Positions 23,701-35,300 of a stretch of DNA of 64,000 nucleotides are shown here, piece by piece. The notes under the pieces were generated by a model. It was given only the letters and a program-made list of their open reading frames with translations. It was not told the DNA's origin and ran no database searches. Source of the DNA: Macrostomum hystrix (lineage: Eukaryota; Platyhelminthes; Macrostomidae); contig CATNEN010000024.1 of assembly GCA_950097015.1 (NCBI GenBank), forward strand, positions 6,028,001 through 6,092,000, written 5' to 3'. How positions within the stretch are numbered: position 1 is the stretch's first letter; each line of letters starts with the position of its first letter. A program made the translations under genes and the position numbers.

Positions 23701-26700
23701 TGGGGGGGACTCGAGGGTCTACAACTCCGAGACGCGACTAGTCAGGGCTCTGAAATTTTACAGCCGTGTTCACAGATAATGTTTCCTTCCAGATCTGAGT
23801 TTTCAGCTTCTTTTGACCACCAGATTCAGTGAGGTGACGAAAAGTACTTTTAAAATGGGAGATATCAGAGTGGGGGGGACTCGAGGGTCTACAACTCCGA
23901 GACGCGAATAGTCAGGGCTCTGAAATTTTACAGCCGTGTTTACAGATAATGTTTCCTTCCAGATCTGAGTTTTTAGCCTCGTCTGACCACCAGATTCAGT
24001 GAGGTGACGAAAAGTACTTTTAAAATGGGAGATATCAGAGTGGGGGGGACTCGAGGGTCTACAACTCCGAGACGTGACTAGTCAGGGCTCTGAAATTTTA
24101 CAGCCGTGTTCACAGATAATGTTTCCTTCCAGATCTGAGTTTTCAGCTTCTTTTGACCACCAGATTCAGTGAGGTGACGAAAAGTACTTTTAAAATGGGA
24201 GATATCAGAGTGGGGGGGACTCGAGGGTCTACAACTCCGAGACGCGACTAGTCAGGGCTCTGAAATTTTACAGCCGTGTTCACAGATAATGTTTCCTTCC
24301 AGATCTGAGTTTTCAGCTTCTTTTGACCACCAGATTCAGTGAGGTGACGAAAAGTACTTTTAAAATGGGAGATATCAGAGTGGGGGGGACTCGAGGGTCT
24401 ACAACTCCGAGACGCGAATAGTCAGGGCTCTGAAATTTTACAGCCGTGTTTACAGATAATGTTTCCTTCCAGATCTGAGTTTTCAGCTTCTTTTGACCAC
24501 CAGATTCAGTGAGGTGACGAAAAGTACTTTTAAAATGGGAGATATCAGAGTGGGGGGGACTCGAGGGTCTACAACTCCGAGACGCGAATAGTCAGGGCTC
24601 TGAAATTTTACAGCCGTGTTTACAGATAATGTTTCCTTCCAGATCTGAGTTTTCAGCTTCTTTTGACCACCAGATTCAGTGAGGTGACGAAAAGTACTTT
24701 TAAAATGGGAGATATCAGAGTGGGGGGGACTCGAGGGTCTACAACTCCGAGACGCGAATAGTCAGGGCTCTGAAATTTTACAGCCGTGTTTACAGATAAT
24801 GTTTCCTTCCAGATCTGAGTTTTTAGCCTCGTCTGACCACCAGATTCAGTGAGGTGACGAAAAGTACTTTTAAAATGGGAGATATCAGAGTGGGGGGGAC
24901 TCGAGGGTCTACAACTCCGAGACGCGAATAGTCAGGGCTCTGAAATTTTACAGCCGTGTTTACAGATAATGTTTCCTTCCAGATCTGAGTTTTCAGCCTC
25001 GTCTGACCACCAGATTCAGTGAGGTGACGAAAAGTACTTTTAAAATGGGAGATATCAGAGTGGGGGGGACTCGAGGGTCTACAACTCCGAGACGCGACTA
25101 GTCAGGGCTCTGAAATTTTACAGCCGTGTTCACAGATAATGTTTCCTTCCAGATCTGAGTTTTCAGCTTCTTTTGACCACCAGATTCAGTGAGGTGACGA
25201 AAAGTACTTTTAAAATGGGAGATATCAGAGTGGGGGGGACTCGAGGGTCTACAACTCCGAGACGCGAATAGTCAGGGCTCTGAAATTTTACAGCCGTGTT
25301 CACAGATAATGTTTCCTTCCAGATCTGAGTTTTCAGCTTCTTTTGACCACCAGATTCAGTGAGGTGACGAAAAGTACTTTTAAAATGGGAGATATCAGAG
25401 TGGGGGGGACTCGAGGGTATACAACTCCGAGACGCGAATAGTCAGGGCTCTGAAATTTTACAGCCGTGTTTACAGATAATGTTTCCTTCCAGATCTGAGT
25501 TTTCAGCTTCTTTTGACCACCAGATTCAGTGAGGTGACGAAAAGTACTTTTAAAATGGGAGATATCAGAGTGGGGGGGACTCGAGGGTCTACAACTCCGA
25601 GACGCGAATAGTCAGGGCTCTGAAATTTTACAGCCGTGTTTACAGATAATGTTTCCTTCCAGATCTGAGTTTTCAGCTTCTTTTGACCACCAGATTCAGT
25701 GAGGTGACGAAAAGTACTTTTAAAATGGGAGATATCAGAGTGGGGGGGACTCGAGGGTCTACAACTCCGAGACGCGAATAGTCAGGGCTCTGAAATTTTA
25801 CAGCCGTGTTTACAGATAATGTTTCCTTCCAGATCTGAGTTTTCAGCTTCTTTTGACCACCAGATTCAGTGAGGTGACGAAAAGTACTTTTAAAATGGGA
25901 GATATCAGAGTGGGGGGGACTCGAGGGTCTACAACTCCGAGACGCGAATAGTCAGGGCTCTGAAATTTTACAGCCGTGTTTACAGATAATGTTTCCTTCC
26001 AGATCTGAGTTTTCAGCTTCTTTTGACCACCAGATTCAGTGAGGTGACGAAAAGTACTTTTAAAATGGGAGATATCAGAGTGGGGGGGACTCGAGGGTCT
26101 ACAACTCCGAGACGCGACTAGTCAGGGCTCTGAAATTTTACAGCCGTGTTTACAGATAATGTTTCCTTCCAGATCTGAGTTTTTAGCCTCGTCTGACCAC
26201 CAGATTCAGTGAGGTGACGAAAAGTACTTTTAAAATGGGAGATATCAGAGTGGGGGGACTCGAGGGTCTACAACTCCGAGACGCGAATAGTCAGGGCTCT
26301 GAAATTTTACAGCCGTGTTTACAGATAATGTTTCCTTCCAGATCTGAGTTTTCAGCTTCTTTTGACCACCAGATTCAGTGAGGTGACGAAAAGTACTTTT
26401 AAAATGGGAGATATCAGAGTGGGGGGGACTCGAGGGTCTACAACTCCGAGACGCGAATAGTCAGGGCTCTGAAATTTTACAGCCGTGTTTACAGATAATG
26501 TTTCCTTCCAGATCTGAGTTTTCAGCTTCTTTTGACCACCAGATTCAGTGAGGTGACGAAAAGTACTTTTAAAATGGGAGATATCAGAGTGGGGGGGACT
26601 CGAGGGTCTACAACTCCGAGACGCGACTAGTCAGGGCTCTGAAATTTTACAGCCGTGTTCACAGATAATGTTTCCTTCCAGATCTGAGTTTTCAGCTTCT

Positions 26701-27594
26701 TTTGACCACCAGATTCAGTGAGGTGACGAAAAGTACTTTTAAAATGGGAGATATCAGAGTGGGGGGGACTCGAGGGTCTACAACTCCGAGACGCGACTAG
26801 TCAGGGCTCTGAAATTTTACAGCCGTGTTTACAGATAATGTTTCCTTCCAGATCTGAGTTTTTAGCCTCGTCTGACCACCAGATTCAGTGAGGTGACGAA
26901 AAGTACTTTTAAAATGGGAGATATCAGAGTGGGGGGACTCGAGGGTCTACAACTCCGAGACGCGACTAGTCAGGGCTCTGAAATTTTACAGCCGTGTTCA
27001 CAGATAATGTTTCCTTCCAGATCTGAGTTTTCAGCTTCTTTTGACCACCAGATTCAGTGAGGTGACGAAAAGTACTTTTAAAATGGGAGATATCAGAGTG
27101 GGGGGGACTCGAGGGTCTACAACTCCGAGACGCGAATAGTCAGGGCTCTGAAATTTTACAGCCGTGTTTACAGATAATGTTTCCTTCCAGATCTGAGTTT
27201 TCAGCTTCTTTTGACCACCAGATTCAGTGAGGTGACGAAAAGTACTTTTAAAATGGGAGATATCAGAGTGGGGGGGACTCGAGGGTCTACAACTCCGAGA
27301 CGCGAATAGTCAGGGCTCTGAAATTTTACAGCCGTGTTTACAGATAATGTTTCCTTCCAGATCTAAGTTTTTAGCCTCGTCTGACCACCAGATTCAGTGA
27401 GGTGACGAAAAGTACTTTTAAAATGGGAGATATCAGAGTGGGGGGGACTCGAGGGTCTACAACTCCGAGACGCGACTAGTCAGGGCTCTGAAATTTTACA
27501 GCCGTGTTCACAGATAATGTTTCCTTCCAGATCTGAGTTTTCAGCTTCTTTTGACCACCAGATTCAGTGAGGTGACGAAAAGTACTTTTAAAAT
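17741..27594. repeat. Higher-order satellite unit, copy 2 (about 58 monomers)
   Basis: Directly abuts copy 1 and carries the same ordered set of rare variants at offsets of 9,853-9,855 bp. Correspondence stops near 27594, where this copy has aaatggg while the start of the unit has aaattgg. The DNA that follows resembles an internal part of the unit (about 13.8-14.9 kb) rather than a third full copy. Confidence 0.88.
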
Positions 27595-27810
27595 GGGAGA
27601 TATCAGAGTGGGGGGGACTCGAGGGTCTACAACTCCGAGACGCGAATAGTCAGGGCTCTGAAATTTTACAGCCGTGTTTACAGATAATGTTTCCTTCCAG
27701 ATCTGAGTTTTTAGCCTCGTCTGACCACCAGATTCAGTGAGGTGACGAAAAGTACTTTTAAAATGGGAGATATCAGAGTGGGGGGGACTCGAGGGTCTAC
27801 AACTCCGAGA

Positions 27811-30530
27811 CGTGACTAGTCAGGGCTCTGAAATTTTACAGCCGTGTTCACAGATAATGTTTCCTTCCAGATCTGAGTTTTCAGCTTCTTTTGACCACCA
27901 GATTCAGTGAGGTGACGAAAAGTACTTTTAAAATGGGAGATATCAGAGTGGGGGGGACTCGAGGGTCTACAACTCCGAGACGCGACTAGTCAGGGCTCTG
28001 AAATTTTACAGCCGTGTTCACAGATAATGTTTCCTTCCAGATCTGAGTTTTCAGCTTCTTTTGACCACCAGATTCAGTGAGGTGACGAAAAGTACTTTTA
28101 AAATGGGAGATATCAGAGTGGGGGGGACTCGAGGGTCTACAACTCCGAGACGCGAATAGTCAGGGCTCTGAAATTTTACAGCCGTGTTTACAGATAATGT
28201 TTCCTTCCAGATCTGAGTTTTCAGCTTCTTTTGACCACCAGATTCAGTGAGGTGACGAAAAGTACTTTTAAAATGGGAGATATCAGAGTGGGGGGGACTC
28301 GAGGGTCTACAACTCCGAGACGCGAATAGTCAGGGCTCTGAAATTTTACAGCCGTGTTTACAGATAATGTTTCCTTCCAGATCTGAGTTTTCAGCTTCTT
28401 TTGACCACCAGATTCAGTGAGGTGACGAAAAGTACTTTTAAAATGGGAGATATCAGAGTGGGGGGGACTCGAGGGTCTACAACTCCGAGACGCGAATAGT
28501 CAGGGCTCTGAAATTTTACAGCCGTGTTTACAGATAATGTTTCCTTCCAGATCTAAGTTTTTAGCCTCGTCTGACCACCAGATTCAGTGAGGTGACGAAA
28601 AGTACTTTTAAAATGGGAGATATCAGAGTGGGGGGGACTCGAGGGTCTACAACTCCGAGACGCGACTAGTCAGGGCTCTGAAATTTTACAGCCGTGTTCA
28701 CAGATAATGTTTCCTTCCAGATCTGAGTTTTCAGCTTCTTTTGACCACCAGATTCAGTGAGGTGACGAAAAGTACTTTTAAAATGGGAGATATCAGAGTG
28801 GGGGGGACTCGAGGGTCTACAACTCCGAGACGCGAATAGTCAGGGCTCTGAAATTTTACAGCCGTGTTCACAGATAATGTTTCCTTCCAGATCTGAGTTT
28901 TTAGCCTCGTCTGACCACCAGATTCAGTGAGGTGACGAAAAGTACTTTTAAAATGGGAGATATCAGAGTGGGGGGGACTCGAGGGTCTACAACTCCGAGA
29001 CGCGACTAGTCAGGGCTCTGAAATTTTACAGCCGTGTTCACAGATAATGTTTCCTTCCAGATCTGAGTTTTCAGCTTCTTTTGACCACCAGATTCAGTGA
29101 GGTGACGAAAAGTACTTTTAAAATGGGAGATATCAGAGTGGGGGGGACTCGAGGGTCTACAACTCCGAGACGTGACTAGTCAGGGCTCTGAAATTTTACA
29201 GCCGTGTTCACAGATAATGTTTCCTTCCAGATCTGAGTTTTCAGCTTCTTTTGACCACCAGATTCAGTGAGGTGACGAAAAGTACTTTTAAAATGGGAGA
29301 TATCAGAGTGGGGGGGACTCGAGGGTCTACAACTCCGAGACGCGACTAGTCAGGGCTCTGAAATTTTACAGCCGTGTTCACAGATAATGTTTCCTTCCAG
29401 ATCTGAGTTTTCAGCTTCTTTTGACCACCAGATTCAGTGAGGTGACGAAAAGTACTTTTAAAATGGGAGATATCAGAGTGGGGGGGACTCGAGGGTCTAC
29501 AACTCCGAGACGCGAATAGTCAGGGCTCTGAAATTTTACAGCCGTGTTTACAGATAATGTTTCCTTCCAGATCTGAGTTTTCAGCTTCTTTTGACCACCA
29601 GATTCAGTGAGGTGACGAAAAGTACTTTTAAAATGGGAGATATCAGAGTGGGGGGGACTCGAGGGTCTACAACTCCGAGACGCGAATAGTCAGGGCTCTG
29701 AAATTTTACAGCCGTGTTTACAGATAATGTTTCCTTCCAGATCTGAGTTTTCAGCTTCTTTTGACCACCAGATTCAGTGAGGTGACGAAAAGTACTTTTA
29801 AAATGGGAGATATCAGAGTGGGGGGGACTCGAGGGTCTACAACTCCGAGACGCGAATAGTCAGGGCTCTGAAATTTTACAGCCGTGTTTACAGATAATGT
29901 TTCCTTCCAGATCTAAGTTTTTAGCCTCGTCTGACCACCAGATTCAGTGAGGTGACGAAAAGTACTTTTAAAATGGGAGATATCAGAGTGGGGGGGACTC
30001 GAGGGTCTACAACTCCGAGACGCGACTAGTCAGGGCTCTGAAATTTTACAGCCGTGTTCACAGATAATGTTTCCTTCCAGATCTGAGTTTTCAGCTTCTT
30101 TTGACCACCAGATTCAGTGAGGTGACGAAAAGTACTTTTAAAATGGGAGATATCAGAGTGGGGGGGACTCGAGGGTCTACAACTCCGAGACGCGAATAGT
30201 CAGGGCTCTGAAATTTTACAGCCGTGTTCACAGATAATGTTTCCTTCCAGATCTGAGTTTTTAGCCTCGTCTGACCACCAGATTCAGTGAGGTGACGAAA
30301 AGTACTTTTAAAATGGGAGATATCAGAGTGGGGGGGACTCGAGGGTCTACAACTCCGAGACGCGACTAGTCAGGGCTCTGAAATTTTACAGCCGTGTTCA
30401 CAGATAATGTTTCCTTCCAGATCTGAGTTTTCAGCTTCTTTTGACCACCAGATTCAGTGAGGTGACGAAAAGTACTTTTAAAATGGGAGATATCAGAGTG
30501 GGGGGGACTCGAGGGTCTACAACTCCGAGA
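27811..30530. repeat. Terminal 8-monomer (about 1,360-bp) higher-order repeat, two copies
   Basis: At the right end, the order of monomer types from the gacgtg monomer at about 27812 repeats from the gacgtg monomer at about 29172. The shift is about 1,360 bp, including the tctaag monomers at about 28553 and 29914. The array breaks off at the next expected gacgtg monomer, which reads gacacgtcagg instead. Confidence 0.75.
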
Positions 30531-30588
30531 CGCGACACGTCAGGGCTCTGAAATTTTACAGCCGTGTTCACAGATAATGTTTCCTTCC

Positions 30589-31995
30589 TTATCATTGCTC
30601 TCAGCTGTATATGATGTACGAGTAATAATCCTGCGAAGCGCAAAAGTGAGGTTATATTTTTAGTTTTTTTGATGAAGTTTACGATGATTATAAAAAAAAT
30701 AAATTTTACAAACACATTTAATGAGGTGAGTTTTGAGTTGTGATTTTAGTAGTTGCGATATTTAGTAAACCGCTTTTTGTATTCGTTTACTCAGTTGGTT
30801 GAGCAAATTTGTTTTATTCTATGAAAAAATATATTAAAAAACGTTTTGTGAAAGTAAACCATTTTTTGTGTGTTGTGCGCAAGTCCGTCGATATTTATTA
30901 ATTTTATTCTCAATAATGATATTTTCGGACCGATATATAAGTATTTCATCTGTTAGAAGTCTTTTTATTAGTTGCTTGTCGATTTTTTGTTGGCTATAAC
31001 ATAATTTTTTTCTGGTACTGGTTCTGGTACTGGTTCTGGTACTGGAAGTATAGACGTTAAGTTAGTACAAACGTATAATCCAAAGCCACCACCCTTGGCC
31101 TTGAGTGTCGTATTTTGCTCGCCGTAAAAGTACATAAAAACAAATCAGATTTGATGTTTATAATAAAATTAACTTGAAAACAATAACGCTCCCAACTTAT
31201 TGTAAATACGGCTGACTTCTTATAAAAAGTGCAGCAAAACATACGTGCTTAATATATCACTTGACAGTTCGAAACACTCATATCTACACGTATATAATAT
31301 CTACTCATATCTACTCATATCATATCTACTCATATAAACACTCTGTATATACGATTATTATTCAATTAGAGATTTAATCTAGGCGGATGTTACATTCAAC
31401 GTCACGCAACATCAAAATATACAGCGAAGCGAACCAATCTATTTTATTTCTGAAATTCTGAAATTCTCGAAATTTAATTTCCGTCGATAAATTTTAGCAG
31501 TTTTCGCTCTCCCATAAGTTGGCGGGAACTGCTCAATGATGTCCGGTGCTTAACGGCAATGGTATAAAACATAAACTGCGTGTACTACTGTTAAGTAGCA
31601 AGAGTCAGTTTCACGATGCTTTCTATACAAAATGACGAGGAATTTTTTAATTGAAAATTCGTTTCGATGCGAAGCAATTATAAGCAGTGTGTTATGTTAT
31701 TTACACCGCCATAGTCGAAAATCTAAATTCGATCATCGGAGTGGTGGGACAAGGAATCAGGTCGCGGGGGTATTGGAGACAAACACGCGGCCCTACATTT
31801 TGAGAAGAAAAATCAATCGCAAGGGATTAAACAGTGTCTTATAATTGGATTTTCCAAGCGTGCAGAAAGAGAGAAGGAGGGAAGGGAAAGACCAAGGGAA
31901 AGACTTCTATTTTACTCGCATTTTCTTTCAGTGAGAGCTGCAGGAAAATTGCACAAGTTCAATATCTAGCTGGAAAGGAGAAGTGTTAATCCTAC
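30589..31995. other. AT-rich intergenic DNA right of the satellite
   Basis: No gene is supported. There is a short GGTTCTGGTACT-type repeat at about 31014-31046 and an atatctactcat repeat at about 31280-31335. The open frames of 61-94 codons show no domain, no codon bias like the real exons, and no convincing splice context. Confidence 0.5.
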
Positions 31996-32062
31996 CTATG
32001 TCTCTGGCCCCGCCGCCAGCAATTGTAAAGCGCTCTCCAAATTTTAGCGGGTTCGGCAAATA
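31996..32062 (-). CDS. Tentative exon 13 of the LRR gene
   Basis: A 67-nt segment between a good acceptor (a pyrimidine-rich stretch ending ggcttag) and a donor-like CATAG/GTAGGA. It enters in phase 1, matching the end of the exon at 32251, and would read VFAEPAKIWRALYNCWRRGQ. A shorter alternative in another frame starts at an internal AG (ERFTIAGGGARDI). GC content is higher than its surroundings. No homology is recognised, so this is a weak call. Confidence 0.3.
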
Positions 32063-32250
32063 CTAAGCCACATGCAGAAAGGTAAACACAGACAGCTGAT
32101 GCTACGGGAAAACGACAGACAGCTAGAGGGAGAATTGCAGAGCCACCCACACGTTGGGAAAGGAAATGATTATAGGGGATTATATGCGATATGTATGACA
32201 AAATAGCAGCTTGGTGATAAAAGTACAAATAATATCGGACCTTAGCCTAC

Positions 32251-32335
32251 CTTCCGAGTCCGGTGTATGGCTGAGGTTTTCAAACAGATCCTTGTGCCGC
32301 TCCTGAATGAAGCCTGGCAGCGGCGAGTAGAGCTC
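32251..32335 (-). CDS. LRR gene exon 12
   Basis: 85 nt with acceptor CTTCAG/GAG and donor GAAG/GTAGGC. It enters in phase 0, as exon 11 requires, reads ELYSPLPGFIQERHKDLFEN then LSHTPDSE, and leaves in phase 1. It stands out as a GC-rich island in AT-rich DNA. No domain is recognised. Confidence 0.55.
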
Positions 32336-35300
32336 CTGAAGATTGCATAGAGTATGGAATCATGAGCTAATCAATAATTTATTAGATCCATATCCAATTT
32401 AAAAAAAATCTGTCTTTTGCAATGATTTATTTTTATTCACAGTATAAATATTATTTATATTTATTAATAGTCCAGTTTCCATCAATGCCCAGTAGAATTG
32501 ATGAAGTGGAAACTGCTTCAGGCTCCTGAACGAGAGATCGAGAGTTCGAATCTCAGACTAACGGGGGGAAACAATCGACTCGCGCTCATTGATCTACAAA
32601 CAATTAGTAGCGGCATTCATACGAGATTTAAATCCCGCCCAAATCTTAGCATTGCTTTTGTCAGCCAAGTCGAGAATCCCCTTTCACTGCAGTAGCAGCC
32701 TTTGCCATAGAAGTACACTCAACCATAGACAAAAAAAGCCAACCGAGTAGAGAATTCCAGTAAAAATCAACCAACGAAACTATTGAGAATTGTTTCGAAT
32801 TGACATTAATATTGTTACAACTGGAACTATAATTACAACTGTTAGAAATGTGTCGCGTCCACCGCTTGGAACGGCAGCAACACGCCATTCAAGTCTATAT
32901 TGCCAAAACGATTTTGTAAACTGCTGACTTTAAAATGCTCAATATGGCTGCCACGTTTTGAAGCGAGTTCCCGTTATCGATGGCATCAATCAGACGCTGG
33001 CGATCTGCGAGAGGTTACAGCTTAGCTTGATTTATTATAGTCTATGGCCATAAGAGAGTGCAGCTAGGAATTCTCTACTTGGTTGGCTTTTTATCAACTT
33101 GATTGGCTTTTTGTCTATGGTCGAGCGTAGTTCTATGGCAGTGGCTGCTACTGCAGTGAATGGGGATTCTCAACATGATTGACTCCATTCTCGACTTAGC
33201 TGACAAAAGCAATACTAATCCATTTCTTAAGTCAGGTTTTCTATTAAGCATCCGTCTCAATCTATTACATCCGTAAGTCATAAAAAATAATTATTTTTTG
33301 CCAGTCCACTTGTAATCCGAATCCTAATCTGGTCTTAGAATACTTAGATAATACCAAATCGATACTCGCCCCAATTTAAATTGCATAATTTTCTTATAAG
33401 CTATCTAATTCAAATTCTGTCTTCGTTATCACAGGGATTAGTAGCGAAAAGAATTTATAACAATAATAGGCAGATAGATAGTACAAACACAGCCAGGGCT
33501 GTCATGCAGCTAACTCACCGCATCTCTCTGATACTCCCCGTCCATTGTGATTGTCTGAGACTGAAAATTGAGCGAAGGCAAATGCAGGCACGAGTTAGGC
33601 AAGGCTTGGTTGATTGGCATCTGTGCTACACTCTTTAAATTCGTTAACTCTAGTGCCTCTCAACAAATTTTAGTCTGCGGTTGTGGCCGTTAGAAATCTT
33701 ATTAAAAACCGAATTTTAAATATAAGCAAATCGAAATCGATTACTTGAGACAGAACGGTTGGGATAATACAAGGATCCCATGGGCCGAGAAACTGCCGAC
33801 CTAGATAGAAGCAGCACAACATGTATTACTAAGCTCAGAAAATAATGAATGCAAGCCCCACAATCACACTTGTCCCTGTGTCCAGTGCAGCATACATAGG
33901 TAAGCCAATAATATTAAGAGCGGGCATGACCTCAGTGTCCTCATCGTGACCTACTCCAGCCTAGCGACTAACAAAAAAAGTGCGAACTTATTCATGTTAA
34001 AGATAATTCTCTTTGAAGTTAGATGGCGAGCCAGGGAGAGAGGGAAGAGAGAGAGCCCAGAGAACTTGAGAGAGAAGGAAGAGAAGGGCGAGAGAATCTG
34101 AGAGATAGGGAAGAGAAGGGCGAGAGAATCTGAGAGAGAAGGAAGAGAAGGGCGAGAATCTGAGAGATAGGGAAGAGAATGGCGAGAGAATCTGAGAGAT
34201 AGGGAAGAGAAGGGCGAGAGAATCAGAGAGAGAAGGAAGAGAAGGGCGAGAATCTGAGAGATAGGGAAGAGAATGGCGAGAGAATCTGAGAGAGAAGGAA
34301 GAGAAGGGCGAGAATCTGAGAGATAGGGAAGAGAATGGCGAGAGAATCTGAGAGATAGGGAAGAGAAGGGCGAGAGAATCTGAGAGATAGGGAAGAGAAT
34401 GGCGAGAGAATCTGAGAGATGGGGAAGAGAAGGGCGAGAGAAACTGAGAGAGAAGGAAGAGAAGGGCGAGAGAATCTGAGAGATAGGGAAGAGAATGGCG
34501 AGAGAATCTGAGAGATAGGGAAGAGAATGGCGAGAGAATCTGAGAGATAGGGAAGAGAATGGCGAGAGAATCTGAGAGATAGGGAAGAGAATGGCGAGAG
34601 AATCTGAGAGATGGGGAAGAGAAGGGCGAGAGAATCTGAGAGATGGGGAAGAGAGGGCGAGGAATCTAAGTTGGAAGGTTGGAAATGGTGAGAAACTCGA
34701 GAGAGGGAAAAGAGAAGAGCGAGAGAATAGGAACGGGAGAATAGGAAAACAGTATATCAGTTAGCTAGATTAGAAATAGTGAAATAGGGAGAGCTCGGCT
34801 GGAAGAGGCTGATTAAAACAGTGCAGAAGTAAATCTGACACATACACACACACATCAGATTAGATGCCAACAGACCCAGCCTGTACCAATAGTGGTAGGT
34901 CCAGAGACATATGGAGACTGACTAGGAAGAGCAGCATGTGGAAGTTGCTGGCTCATCTCCTAAACACAGCTAGCCACTACAATCTCCAAGCTTGTAGAGC
35001 TTTGTGTATTTTACCTCTCCTCCGAGTCAGTCCAAGCCTCACTATCCCGCTATCACAAGGCCAATGCGATTTCTGGGAGCGGGTTGGTTTGGGTGGCTGC
35101 AGAGCACATTGAGAATGCCAGAGTTTAGACACGTCCCTGGCCACTACACACCCCACGGCAATAGCTAGACTAGACTCAAAAAAACTGCTCAAATATTGTA
35201 TTTTTCTGTGCAGGGGAAAATGAGGGCCTGCAATTCACCCAGCCGCCCCAAAACCTCATGGCTGTGTCTGTCTGACAGAGCTTGGCCTGTTTGCACAGCG

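Larger units (their letters stand above)
4646..30588. repeat. 170-bp satellite DNA array, about 152 monomers
   Basis: Head-to-tail monomers of 169-171 bp with no foreign insertion over 25.9 kb. Each monomer contains, in order, the landmarks acttttaaaatgggagatat, a run of mostly seven G, actcgagggtctacaactc, a gact/gaat site, ctgaaattttacagccgtgt, ttccttccagatctgag, and either ttttcagcttcttttgacc or tttttagcctcgtctgacc. Linked variants define monomer types: gactag usually goes with gttcacag, and gaatag with gtttacag. Stops occur in all frames, so it is non-coding. Monomer length (near one nucleosome), homogeneity and head-to-tail order are typical of centromeric or pericentromeric satellites; that role is inference. 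The last monomer is cut at ttccttcc where unique DNA starts. Confidence 0.98.

Noticed and set aside
4646..30588. CRISPR-like array
   Set aside because: Monomers abut without variable spacers, the unit is 170 bp and the host is eukaryotic; it is satellite DNA.
31563..31844. TATAAAA followed by TCAGTT and a 70-codon frame, as a possible promoter and gene
   Set aside because: The spacing from TATA to the initiator-like site is about 44 bp, longer than usual, and the frame has no domain or codon support.
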